64,000 nucleotides of DNA from Pseudomonas sp. AL03 (lineage in GTDB: Bacteria; Pseudomonadota; Gammaproteobacteria; Pseudomonadales; Pseudomonadaceae), in the NCBI RefSeq assembly GCF_029960815.1, contig NZ_JASBRE010000014.1, forward strand, positions 1 to 64,000, read 5' to 3'. Below, piece after piece: positions 24,297-33,206 of this stretch. Below the pieces are notes generated by a model. It ran no database searches and was not told where the DNA came from. It saw nothing but the letters and a program-made list of their open reading frames with translations. A program made the translations under genes and the position numbers. The stretch's first letter is position 1, and each line of letters starts with the position of its first letter.

Positions 24297-26534
24297 ATGC
24301 GAAGCAAGTTTTCGTTAAACGTCCCCTTTCGTTGTGCTCTCCTATGTTCACCCATCCTGGTATTCTCCAGCCCAATTACCACAGCCGCACCCATTGTTGG
24401 CGGCAACGTAACCATTACTGGTGGAACACCGGAAAGCTGGGATCTCAGTTCGAACGCCACATTGAACGTTAACGGTGCACAAACGCTGTTCATTAACTCT
24501 GACCGTTCGACTCTCAACGTCAATGCCGGGAGTACCACCCAGCAGATCACGGCCCGCAACGGCTCCAACGTTAATTTAAGCGGTGCGAACGTTTCGGGTG
24601 TTGGCGGTCTGGCGGCTGTTGTGCTTAGCAACAGTCGAGCCGATATCGACAACAGCACCATTACCGGCAATCGCGTAGGGCTCCAGGTCGTGCGTGAAGT
24701 GAATACGCAAACCGGCTCCACGGCGACCGTGAGGGGTAAAAGCACGATCAGCGGTGTGACGGGTGGGGCTCTGGTGAGTGCACTCAGCAGACTGAACGTC
24801 AACGACTCAACGATTCAGGGCACCGGTGCTACCAGCTATGGGTTGAGATTGCGCAGTGCTCAAGCCACCGCCACTGACAGCACCATCATTGGAGGACAAA
24901 ATGGCATAACGCTCGATTTGGACCCGACCGCGATTCAACCGGTGACGCTGACGCTGGACAATACGACCGTTCAGGGACACACCGGCTCGGCCATCCGGGT
25001 CGACTTTGCCAATGCAGGTACTTCCACAGCTACCATCGGCCTGAACAATTCTCGACTGTTGGCCGGTAACGAAACGCTGCTGGATGTCCGTGGGGGTGCC
25101 AACACCTCGATCGCTGTCAACAACAGCACATTGACTGGCAATATCGTCAATGAAGCGGGCAGTACCCTCGACCTGACCTTGCAAAACAACTCGGTGTTGA
25201 CCGGTCGTCTGGAAAATGTCTCCAGCGCGACCATCAACGACAACGCCCGCTGGGTGCTGGTCGGGGACAGTCAGATCGATAAGTTGACCCTGAATGGCGG
25301 GACGGTACGCTTCGGGGCCGATAACGCTTTCTATCAACTGAATGTGAATCAGCTTTCGGGGAACGGTCGATTCGAGCTGGGCACGGATTTCGCCACCGGC
25401 CAGACCGATCTGCTAAACGTGACAGGGTCTGCCAGTGGGCGACATGAGCTGTTGATCAGCAGCAGCGGCGTTGATCCGGCCGCCGGCCAACCTGTCCGGG
25501 TGGTGCAGACGGCAGGTGGCGATGCGCAATTCTATCTGGAGAGAGACGTGGATCTCGGAACCTTTTCCTACAGTTTAGCGAAAAGTGGCGGCGACTGGAT
25601 TCTGGATCCGAGTACCCGTACGGTCAGCCCGGGCGCTCGCTCGGTTTTGGCCTTGTTCAACACGGCGCCGACGGTATGGTATGGCGAGCTCACGTCGTTG
25701 CGTTCGCGCATGGGGGAGTTGCGTTTCAATGGCGCTGAGGCTGGCGCCTGGGGCCGCACCTATGGCAACAAATACGATGTGGCCGATGGTTCGGGTGTCG
25801 GGTATCAACAAACCCAGCAAGGCTTCACCCTTGGCGCCGATGCGCCGCTACCGATCGGTGACGGTCAATGGTTGGTGGGCGTGATGGCCGGGCATAGCAA
25901 ATCCGACCTGAATCTCCATGGCGGCACTTCGGGCACGGTCACCAGTTATTACCTTGGCACTTACGCCACCTGGATTGATGCACAGAGCGGTTACTACTTT
26001 GATGGCGTGGTGAAGGTCAACCGTTTCCGAAATGACGCCAAGGTCGGTTTGAGCGATGGTCGCAGAGCCAAAGGTGACTATGACAATACCGGACTGGGCG
26101 GCTCTGTCGAGGTCGGTCGACACATCAAACTCGACAACGGCTATTTCATCGAACCGTATACCAAATGGTCTGCAGTGGTTATTCAGGGCAAAACATTTTC
26201 CCTGGACAATGACTTGCAAGCCGACGGCGATCGTACGCGCTCGTTGCTGGGGGAAGCGGGGATGACCGTCGGGCGCAATTTCACGCTAAACGACATGCAG
26301 GTGCAACCCTACGTGCGTGCCGCGCTGGCTCATGAGTTCGCCAAAAATAATGAAGTCAGCGTTAACAACAACGTTTTCAACAACGACCTGTCAGGAACGC
26401 GTGGTGAAGTGGCTACCGGTGTCGTAGTAGCGCTCACGGACAGTCTGCAGATGCACGTGGATGTTGATTACAGCAACGGTAAAAATATCGAGCGGCCGGT
26501 CGGTGCGAATGTTGGCGTTCGATACGGCTTTTAA
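24297..26534 (+). CDS. Autotransporter with beta-helix passenger
   Basis: A type Va autotransporter of 745 residues. The signal peptide (about 1-33, ending near SSPITTAAP) is followed by a passenger rich in Asn/Ser/Thr repeats typical of a beta-helix (for example GSNVNLSGANVSGVGG). A pertactin-like junction (about 330-440) precedes the C-terminal beta-barrel (about 465-745: GAWGRTYGNKYDVADGSG to VGANVGVRYGF, ending in Phe). The frame is open from 24237, but ATG 24297 gives a proper signal peptide. No protease or known adhesin motif was seen. Its barrel belongs to the same group as the proteins at 36396 and 37793. It is monocistronic with terminators on both sides. Confidence 0.9.
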   Translation: MRSKFSLNVPFRCALLCSPILVFSSPITTAAPIVGGNVTITGGTPESWDLSSNATLNVNGAQTLFINSDRSTLNVNAGSTTQQITARNGSNVNLSGANVSGVGGLAAVVLSNSRADIDNSTITGNRVGLQVVREVNTQTGSTATVRGKSTISGVTGGALVSALSRLNVNDSTIQGTGATSYGLRLRSAQATATDSTIIGGQNGITLDLDPTAIQPVTLTLDNTTVQGHTGSAIRVDFANAGTSTATIGLNNSRLLAGNETLLDVRGGANTSIAVNNSTLTGNIVNEAGSTLDLTLQNNSVLTGRLENVSSATINDNARWVLVGDSQIDKLTLNGGTVRFGADNAFYQLNVNQLSGNGRFELGTDFATGQTDLLNVTGSASGRHELLISSSGVDPAAGQPVRVVQTAGGDAQFYLERDVDLGTFSYSLAKSGGDWILDPSTRTVSPGARSVLALFNTAPTVWYGELTSLRSRMGELRFNGAEAGAWGRTYGNKYDVADGSGVGYQQTQQGFTLGADAPLPIGDGQWLVGVMAGHSKSDLNLHGGTSGTVTSYYLGTYATWIDAQSGYYFDGVVKVNRFRNDAKVGLSDGRRAKGDYDNTGLGGSVEVGRHIKLDNGYFIEPYTKWSAVVIQGKTFSLDNDLQADGDRTRSLLGEAGMTVGRNFTLNDMQVQPYVRAALAHEFAKNNEVSVNNNVFNNDLSGTRGEVATGVVVALTDSLQMHVDVDYSNGKNIERPVGANVGVRYGF

Positions 26535-26548
26535 AATCAAGATCTATT

Positions 26549-26576
26549 AAAAAAGGAAGCCAAGGCTTCCTTTTTT
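26549..26576. terminator. Bidirectional terminator after the autotransporter
   Basis: Stem AAAAAAGGAAGCC / GGCTTCCTTTTTT immediately after the autotransporter. The A and T tracts let it serve the convergent pseudogene at 26599 too. Confidence 0.9.
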
Positions 26577-26598
26577 AATTCAGCCGTTCACTCGCCTG

Positions 26599-27098
26599 TC
26601 AGGCGGCTTGAGTACGACTGTAAGACTTACCGGCAAACGCTACATCACTCTTTGCGTTGAATTCAATATTGATAGTTAACGTTTTTTTGCCTTCATATTC
26701 ATGTTCTACCACGGCATTCGTCAGTGTGCCTGAGAAAATGCCCGTGCTGTGATCGAATGCAAGATCGGCTGTTCCACTGATTTGCGAATATAGAATCGTT
26801 GACGAAGTGCTGAGTTCAGCGAGCTTCAGCCGCACCTCATCGGAGTCCGGCTTCAACTTGTAGGAACCCGCCGCCAATAGTTTTTTAAACGACAGCGTGA
26901 TTTGTCTTAGGCTGTGGTCCGGGTTGCGATGCCGGGCAGCATCACATGAGCCTCGCCATGTTCTGGCGGAAAAATACCTGAAGTAAGTTCTACCAGGCTT
27001 GCGTTGAACGTTACATTGTCAATTGTTCCGTTACAGCTACTGGCGGTTTGCTTCTTACTGCTCTTGATCGAGTTCATCAATACGGTCTCCACTGTCAT
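26599..27098 (-). pseudogene. Frameshifted small hypothetical gene
   Basis: Two minus-strand frames appear to be one gene split by a 1-nt shift near 26935. The first (from ATG 27098, MTVETVLMNSIKSSKKQT) ends in TAA at 26907 after MLPGIATRTTA. The second can be read upstream past its TTG as DHSLRQITLSFKKLLAAGSY and runs to 26599 (AFAGKSYSRTQAA). The joined protein would be about 165 residues of beta-rich character (SQISGTADLAFDHSTGIFSG). I do not recognise the family. Two separate small genes remain possible. Confidence 0.55.
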
Positions 27099-27224
27099 GA
27101 CGAAAGGTATCCTGGTAAAAAATCTTCCGGGATGACGTATAAAAGCGCTTATAGGTCTGCGTTGTAAACTGTCATACATGCCAGTTTACAAGGTGGCAAA
27201 GATGTGATCTTTAACCGACTGCCA

Positions 27225-27866
27225 TCAGCCAAACAACCCCGCCGCGATATTGATCGAGAGCCCGAGAATCGCCGTGTTGAACAAGAAGCCGATCAACGAT
27301 TGTGCCAGCACAATCTTGCGTAAATCGCGAGTCGCTACACCGACATCGGACGTCTGTACCGCCGCGCTGATGGTGAACGAGAAATACAGGAAGTCCCAGT
27401 AATTGGGCGTTGTCAGGCCTTCAGCGAAACGCAGTGCGGGATCTTTGCCGTCCCAGGTGTAGAACAGACGGGCATAGTGCACGCTGAAAATCATCCCGAT
27501 CAGCAGCCACGAACCGATCACCGTTAACCCGGTAAAACCGTAATGCAGCAGCTTGCGAGTGGTTTCCAGGTCCTTGCTGCCGGCCAGTTCGAAGGTGATG
27601 GTTGCCAGGCTGGCAATCGCGGCGATGCACACAACGAATAGCACCACCCCGGCGTTTTCGTCCTCTACCACGGCAATGCGCTTCACGTCCGGCGCTTTGG
27701 CGCGCGCGGTGAGCCAGAGCATCAGGACCAGATAAGTCCAGACCCCGGCATTCCAGCCGATGAGGATTTTGCTGATGATTGAATCGGCCGGAGCCAGAAT
27801 GCCTACTGCGACGCCGAGCGTGGCAGCGGCGGACAGGCGAGGGTGGGTGCGGGCGAGGAAGGGCAT
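27225..27866 (-). CDS. DUF1345 membrane protein
   Basis: A 213-residue inner-membrane protein with about five or six helices, of the DUF1345 family (function unknown). Typical segments are DKIIS-like residues in the second helix, [20 protein letters not shown] and [20 protein letters not shown] near the end. The FSFTI(S)xxxQTSDV stretch resembles a channel pore loop. It is a single gene between a pseudogene and a REPIN. Confidence 0.85.
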   Translation of the reverse strand: MPFLARTHPRLSAAATLGVAVGILAPADSIISKILIGWNAGVWTYLVLMLWLTARAKAPDVKRIAVVEDENAGVVLFVVCIAAIASLATITFELAGSKDLETTRKLLHYGFTGLTVIGSWLLIGMIFSVHYARLFYTWDGKDPALRFAEGLTTPNYWDFLYFSFTISAAVQTSDVGVATRDLRKIVLAQSLIGFLFNTAILGLSINIAAGLFG

Positions 27867-27951
27867 GTGAACTCGATGCGTCAGGGCTTTGCAAGCACCT
27901 TAGCCCAGCGCAGTCCGTTGTGACCACACAACTGAAACCGATCATCGACCG

Positions 27952-28045
27952 TTGTAGGAGCGAGGCTTGCCCGCGAAGAGGCCGTGACATTCAGCATTGA
28001 TGTTGCCTGACACTCCCTCTTCGCGGGCAAGCCTCGCTCCTACAA
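27952..28045. repeat. REPIN (paired REP sequences)
   Basis: Perfect 29-bp inverted arms (27952-27980 and 28017-28045) carry the REP core GAGGCTTGCCCGCGAAGAG. The centre is 36 nt. It lies between the RND permease 3' end and the DUF1345 start. This is a classic REPIN layout, dispersed in trans by a RAYT transposase that is not in this window. Confidence 0.85.
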
Positions 28046-28059
28046 GGGATGCATGTAGG

Positions 28060-31000
28060 TTAGATTCCCTTATGCCGCTTGCGCACCAGCTTCATCACCA
28101 CCACAAAAAACACCGGCACAAACAGCACCGCCAACGTGGCGGTAATCATCCCGCCAATCACTCCAGTACCGATCGCTTGCTGGCTCGCCGAACTGGCCCC
28201 GGTGGCAATCGCCAGCGGCACCACGCCGAGGATGAATGCCAGCGACGTCATCACGATCGGCCGTAACCGCAGGCGCGCGGCTTGCAGCGTGGCGTCGATC
28301 AAGTCGTGGCCTTCGTCGTACAGGCTCTTGGCGAACTCGATGATCAGGATCGCGTTCTTCGCCGACAGACCGATGATGGTAATCAGCCCGACTTTGAAGA
28401 ACACGTCGTTGGGCATTCCGCGCAAGGTCACGGCCAGTACCGCGCCGAGGACGCCGAGCGGCACCACCAGCAGCACCGAGGTCGGAATCGACCAGCTCTC
28501 ATACAGCGCCGCCAGACATAAGAACACGATCAACAGCGACAGCCCGAGCAGGATCGGCGCCTGACTGCCTGACAAGCGTTCCTGCAATGACAACCCGGTC
28601 CATTCCTGGCCCAACCCCGCCGGGCCTTGCGCCACCAGCCGTTCGATTTCGGCCATGGCTTCGCCGGTGCTGTGACCGGGTGACGGTTCGCCGGAAATGC
28701 TGATCGCCGGGTAGCCGTTGTAGCGAGTCAATTGCGCCGGGCCCTGGGTCCATTTGGCCCGGACGAAGGCCGACAGCGGCACCATTTTCCCGGTGTTGTT
28801 GCGCACGTGAATCTTCAGCAGATCGGCGACCTGACTGCGCTGATCGCCTTCAGCCTGAACCACCACCCGCTGCATCCGCCCCTGATTGGGGAAGTCGTTG
28901 ATATAGGCCGAACCGACGGCCGTGGACAGCACGTTACCGATGTCGGCAAAGGACACGCCCAGCGCGTTGGCCTGTTTGCGGTCGACTTCCAGCTGCACCT
29001 GCGGCGCATCAGCCAGGGCGCTTTCGCGCACGTTCATCAGGATTGGGCTTTTCTCGGCGGCTGCCAGCAACTCGCTGCGCGCCTGCATCAACGTGGCATG
29101 GCCAAGGCCGCCACGGTCCTGCAAGCGGAATTCGAAACCGCTGGACGTGCCGAGGCCATCCACCGGTGGCGGCAGAACCGCAAAGGCCACGGCGTCCTTG
29201 ATCTGGCTCAACGCGATGTTGGCGCGGTCTGCAATCGAACTCGCCGAGTCGTCGCTGCCCCGATCAGACCAGTCTTTGAGCGTGGTAAACGCCAACGCGG
29301 CGTTCTGCCCGCTACCGGAGAAACTGAAGCCGAGAATCACCGTGCTGTCGCCAACGCCGGGTTCAGTGGCGTTGTGGGCTTCGATCTGCTCGACCACCTG
29401 CACCGTGCGGTTCTTGCTCGCACCCGGTGGCAATTGGATATCGGTGATGGTGTAGCCCTGATCCTCTACCGGCAAAAACGAGGAGGGCAGGCGACTGAAG
29501 CACACGCCCAATCCGATCAGCAGCACGCCGTAGATCAACAGGTAACGGCCCGTGCGTTTCAACGCATAGGCGACCCAGCCCTGATAACGCGCGGTCAGTT
29601 GCTCGAAACGCCGGTTGAACCAGCCAAAGAACCCACGTTTCTCGTGATGCTCGCCCTGGGCAATCGGCTTGAGCAGCGTCGCGCACAACGCCGGGGTCAA
29701 GGTCAGGGCGAGGAACGCCGAGAACAGAATCGAAGTGGCCATCGACAAGGAGAACTGCCGGTAAATCACCCCGACCGAACCCTGCATGAACGCCATCGGA
29801 ATGAACACCGCGACCAGCACCAGCGTGATGCCGATGATCGCGCCGGTAATCTGCTTCATCGCCTTGCGCGTCGCCTCCTTGGGCGACAGGCCCTCGGTGG
29901 CCATGATCCGCTCGACGTTTTCCACCACCACTATCGCGTCATCCACCAGGATGCCGATCGCCAGCACCATGCCGAACATGGTCAGCACGTTGATCGAGAA
30001 CCCCAGCGCCAACATGGTCGCAAAGGTGCCCATCAGCGCCACCGGCACCACCAGGGTTGGGATCAGCGTGTAGCGGATGTTTTGCAGGAACAGGAACATC
30101 ACCGCAAACACCAGCAACATCGCCTCGCCGAGGGTGTAAACCACCTTGGTGATCGAGACTTTGACGAAGGGCGAGGTGTCGTACGGGATCTTGTACTCGA
30201 CGCCTGCCGGGAAGTAGCGCGCCAGTTCGTCCATCTTTGCCCGCACCAGGGTCGCGGTGCTCAAAGCATTGGCGCCCGGCGCCAACTGCACGCTGACGGC
30301 GGTCGACGGTTTACCGTTCAAGCGGGTGGAGAACTGATATTCCTGACTGCCGATTTCGACTCGCGCTACATCGCCGATGCGCACGGTAGAGCCGTCGGGA
30401 TTGGCTTTCAACACGATGTCAGCGAACTCTTCAGGGGTCGACAGCTGACCTTTGACCAGAATGGTCGCAGTGATTTCCTGGGTGGTGCGGGTCGGCAGGT
30501 CGCCGATGCTACCCGCCGAGACTTGTGCGTTCTGGGCGACGATGGCGGCGTTGACGTCGGCTGGGGTCAGGTTGAAACCGATCAGCTTCTGCGGGTCGAT
30601 CCAGATCCGCATTGCCCGCTCGGCACCGTACAGCTGTGCTTTGCCGACGCCGTCCAGACGCTTGATCTCGTTCATCACGTTGCGCGCCAGGTAATCGCTG
30701 AGCGCCACGTCGTCGAGCTTGCCGTCGCTGGACGTGAGGGTGATCAGCAGCAGGAAACCGGCGGAGACTTTTTCTACCTGCAAACCCTGCTGCGTCACCG
30801 CTTGAGGCAGGCGCGACTCGACCACCTTCAGGCGGTTTTGTACATCGACCTGAGCCATTTCCGGGTCAGTGCCCGGCTGAAACGTCGCGGTGATGATGGC
30901 GCTGCCGAGGCTGCTCTGGGATTCGAAATACAGCAGGTGGTCAGCGCCGTTGAGTTCCTCCTCGATCAGGCTGACCACGCTTTCGTCCACGGTCTGCGCC

Positions 31001-31158
31001 GAGGCACCGGGATACACGGCGTAGATTTCGACTTTCGGCGGCGCGACGTTGGGGTATTGCGCCACCGGCAACTGTGGAATGGCCAGGGCGCCGGCCAACA
31101 GGATGAACAGGGCAACCACCCAGGCGAACACCGGACGGTCGATAAAGAACTGCGGCAT
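28060..31158 (-). CDS. RND multidrug efflux permease (HAE-1 family)
   Basis: A 1032-residue inner-membrane RND pump of the MexB/AcrB type that exports drugs or solvents with proton antiport. The start FFIDRPVFAWVVALFILLAG, the double-Asp proton relay in GILVDDAIVVVENVERIM (about residue 405) and the conserved end VLFVPVFFVVVMKLVRKR are all intact. Two large periplasmic loops follow helices 1 and 7. The adaptor gene is 15 nt upstream on the same strand; there is no outer-membrane channel gene, so it probably borrows an OprM-like protein. An RstA/RstB-like system is divergent and probably regulates it. Substrates are unknown. Confidence 0.95.
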   Translation of the reverse strand: MPQFFIDRPVFAWVVALFILLAGALAIPQLPVAQYPNVAPPKVEIYAVYPGASAQTVDESVVSLIEEELNGADHLLYFESQSSLGSAIITATFQPGTDPEMAQVDVQNRLKVVESRLPQAVTQQGLQVEKVSAGFLLLITLTSSDGKLDDVALSDYLARNVMNEIKRLDGVGKAQLYGAERAMRIWIDPQKLIGFNLTPADVNAAIVAQNAQVSAGSIGDLPTRTTQEITATILVKGQLSTPEEFADIVLKANPDGSTVRIGDVARVEIGSQEYQFSTRLNGKPSTAVSVQLAPGANALSTATLVRAKMDELARYFPAGVEYKIPYDTSPFVKVSITKVVYTLGEAMLLVFAVMFLFLQNIRYTLIPTLVVPVALMGTFATMLALGFSINVLTMFGMVLAIGILVDDAIVVVENVERIMATEGLSPKEATRKAMKQITGAIIGITLVLVAVFIPMAFMQGSVGVIYRQFSLSMATSILFSAFLALTLTPALCATLLKPIAQGEHHEKRGFFGWFNRRFEQLTARYQGWVAYALKRTGRYLLIYGVLLIGLGVCFSRLPSSFLPVEDQGYTITDIQLPPGASKNRTVQVVEQIEAHNATEPGVGDSTVILGFSFSGSGQNAALAFTTLKDWSDRGSDDSASSIADRANIALSQIKDAVAFAVLPPPVDGLGTSSGFEFRLQDRGGLGHATLMQARSELLAAAEKSPILMNVRESALADAPQVQLEVDRKQANALGVSFADIGNVLSTAVGSAYINDFPNQGRMQRVVVQAEGDQRSQVADLLKIHVRNNTGKMVPLSAFVRAKWTQGPAQLTRYNGYPAISISGEPSPGHSTGEAMAEIERLVAQGPAGLGQEWTGLSLQERLSGSQAPILLGLSLLIVFLCLAALYESWSIPTSVLLVVPLGVLGAVLAVTLRGMPNDVFFKVGLITIIGLSAKNAILIIEFAKSLYDEGHDLIDATLQAARLRLRPIVMTSLAFILGVVPLAIATGASSASQQAIGTGVIGGMITATLAVLFVPVFFVVVMKLVRKRHKGI

Positions 31159-31173
31159 AAATAAGCGTCCTGC

Positions 31174-32331
31174 TTACTGACCAGAAGCCTGGGCAAGTGG
31201 AAGAGGGGTGTCGTCGATCTGCACCAGTTCGCCGGGACGGGCGTGCTGCAGGCCTTCAGTGACGATGCGATCACCGGGCTTGAGGCCGCCGGTGACGATC
31301 CAGCGATCGTTCTGCACGGCGCCCAGTTCAACCGGTTGCTGGCCGACCCGCTGTTCGGCGTCGAGCAACAACACGTGGGCGATACCGGCGCTGTCACGCT
31401 GGATGGCCCGTTGCGGCACGCTGATGCCGTGCTGATTGACCGCCTGCTCCAGACGCACGCGAACGAAGCTGCCCGGCAGCAAGTCGAGGTCCGGGTTGGG
31501 GAATTCGCTGCGCAGAATGATCTGGCCGGTGCCCGGGTCGACGGTGATGTCGGCGAACAGCAACTTGCCGGGCAATGGATAGAGACTGCCGTCGTCCTGG
31601 ATCAGCGTGGCTTTTGCCTGGTCTTGACCGACCTGCTGCAACTGGCCGGAACGGAACGCCCGGCGCAGGTCGTTGAGTTCGCGGGTCGATTGGGTAAGGT
31701 CGGCATGAATCGGGTTCAGCTGCTGAATCAACGCCAGTGGTGTGGTTTCGTTCTGCCCGACCAGTGCGCCTTCAGTCACCAGTGCGCGGCCGATGCGTCC
31801 GGAAATCGGTGCTGTGACGGTGGCGTAACCGAGGTTGAGTTTCGCCCGCTCCACGGCGGCTTTGTTCGCGGCTACATCGGCAGCGGTTTGCCGGGCGCTG
31901 GCCCGGGCGTTGTCATAGTCCTGGCCGCTAACGGCGTTGCCTTCGATCAACTGCGCGTAACGCTGCTCTTGCAAGCGTGCCTGGAACGCATTGGCCTCGG
32001 CCTTGCGCAACGCCGCTTCAGCGCTGTCCAGGTCTGCCTTGAACGGCGCCGGGTCGATACGGAACAGCACATCGCCTTTTTTCACATCGCTGCCTTCACG
32101 GAAGGCCCGCTGCAACACCACGCCGGCAACCCGGGCGCGGACTTCGGCAATCCGTGGCGCAGCAATCCGCCCGCTCAGTTCGCTGGTGATCGACAGGGGC
32201 CGGGCTGAGAGGGTTTCTATGCGAACCGTGGCCAGAGGCGCCTGTTCTTCAGCAATGGAGGACTTGTCACAAGCGCTCAGCGTCAGCGCCAGTGCAATCA
32301 GGCTGAGCCTGGCAAGCAGATTCTTTGACAT
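31174..32331 (-). CDS. RND efflux periplasmic adaptor (membrane fusion lipoprotein)
   Basis: A 385-residue MexA/AcrA-type adaptor bridging the permease and an outer-membrane channel. A lipoprotein signal ends in LALTLSAC-DKSS (Cys near 21). The lipoyl half-motifs (AAPRIAEVRARVAGVVLQRA and APISGRIGRALVTEGALVG) flank a coiled-coil hairpin (about 90-160) rich in Ala/Glu/Arg. The C-terminal barrel ends in GDRIVTEGLQHARPGE. It is first in the operon with the permease and divergent from the two-component genes with a 169-nt gap. Confidence 0.94.
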   Translation of the reverse strand: MSKNLLARLSLIALALTLSACDKSSIAEEQAPLATVRIETLSARPLSITSELSGRIAAPRIAEVRARVAGVVLQRAFREGSDVKKGDVLFRIDPAPFKADLDSAEAALRKAEANAFQARLQEQRYAQLIEGNAVSGQDYDNARASARQTAADVAANKAAVERAKLNLGYATVTAPISGRIGRALVTEGALVGQNETTPLALIQQLNPIHADLTQSTRELNDLRRAFRSGQLQQVGQDQAKATLIQDDGSLYPLPGKLLFADITVDPGTGQIILRSEFPNPDLDLLPGSFVRVRLEQAVNQHGISVPQRAIQRDSAGIAHVLLLDAEQRVGQQPVELGAVQNDRWIVTGGLKPGDRIVTEGLQHARPGELVQIDDTPLPLAQASGQ

Positions 32332-32403
32332 GTAAAAACCCCAATAATGACTCCCGGCATCCTACGGGGAGGCGACGAGGGTAGCGGTGAAGCTTTGTAG
32401 GCG

Positions 32404-32424
32404 CTGTGTGAAATTGTGTAAGGG
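32404..32424. promoter_or_regulatory. Possible response-regulator direct repeat
   Basis: TGTGTGAAA and TTGTGTAAG occur with about one helical turn of spacing in the gap between the RND operon and the response-regulator gene. OmpR-type regulators bind such direct repeats. Low confidence. Confidence 0.25.
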
Positions 32425-32500
32425 TTTTACTCAGGCATGGGTGAGGGCGTATATCCTTGGCGGCTTGATGACTTTGCGACAGCACCTTCTGGAAACACCC

Positions 32501-33202
32501 ATGCCCAACATTCTCCTGGTCGAAGACGACACCGCGCTCTCCGAACTGATCGCCAGCTATCTGGAACGCAACGGCTATTCGGTCAGCGTGATCAGCCGTG
32601 GCGACCCTGTGCGCGAACGTGCGCGGGTCAATCCGCCGGACCTGGTAATCCTCGACCTGATGCTGCCGGGGCTCGACGGCCTGCAAGTCTGCCGCTTGCT
32701 GCGCGCCGATTCGGCAACGCTGCCGATTCTGATGCTCACCGCCCGCGATGACAGTCACGATCAGGTGCTAGGCCTGGAAATGGGCGCTGACGACTACGTC
32801 ACCAAACCCTGCGAACCGCGCGTGTTGCTGGCCCGGGTGCGGACCTTGCTGCGGCGCAGCAGCCTTGCTGAACCACAGACGGCCAACGACCGCATTCTGA
32901 TGGGCAATCTGTGCATCGACCTTTCCGAGCGCACCGTGACCTGGCGCGAGCAATTGGTCGAGCTGTCCAGCGGCGAGTACAACCTGCTGGTGGTGCTGGC
33001 TCGGCATGCCGGCGAAGTGCTGAGTCGCGACCAGATTCTGCAACGCCTGCGCGGAATCGAATTCAATGGCACCGACCGCTCGGTGGACGTGGCGATTTCC
33101 AAGCTGCGGCGCAAGTTTGACGACCACGCCGGCGAGGCGCGCAAGATCAAGACCGTGTGGGGCAAGGGTTACCTGTTCAGCCGTTCCGAGTGGGAATGCT
33201 GA
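32501..33202 (+). CDS. OmpR-family response regulator (RstA-like)
   Basis: A 233-residue response regulator. The receiver domain (1-118) has acidic pocket residues near ED(8-9), phospho-acceptor D52 (VILDLMLPGLDG) and the conserved Lys in YVTKPCEPR. The C-terminal winged helix (about 130-230: LSSGEYNLLVVLARHAGEVL) is OmpR-type. Start is ATG 32501 with GGA upstream; an open frame from 32387 is unsupported. The kinase gene follows after 4 nt. It is divergent from an RND efflux operon, so it probably controls that pump. Confidence 0.94.
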   Translation: MPNILLVEDDTALSELIASYLERNGYSVSVISRGDPVRERARVNPPDLVILDLMLPGLDGLQVCRLLRADSATLPILMLTARDDSHDQVLGLEMGADDYVTKPCEPRVLLARVRTLLRRSSLAEPQTANDRILMGNLCIDLSERTVTWREQLVELSSGEYNLLVVLARHAGEVLSRDQILQRLRGIEFNGTDRSVDVAISKLRRKFDDHAGEARKIKTVWGKGYLFSRSEWEC

Positions 33203-33206
33203 CGTC

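Noticed and set aside
28732..31164. An 810-codon plus-strand open frame
   Set aside because: It is exactly antisense to the RND permease; its His/Gln/Arg-rich composition is the typical shadow of a GC-rich gene, and it has no recognisable motif.
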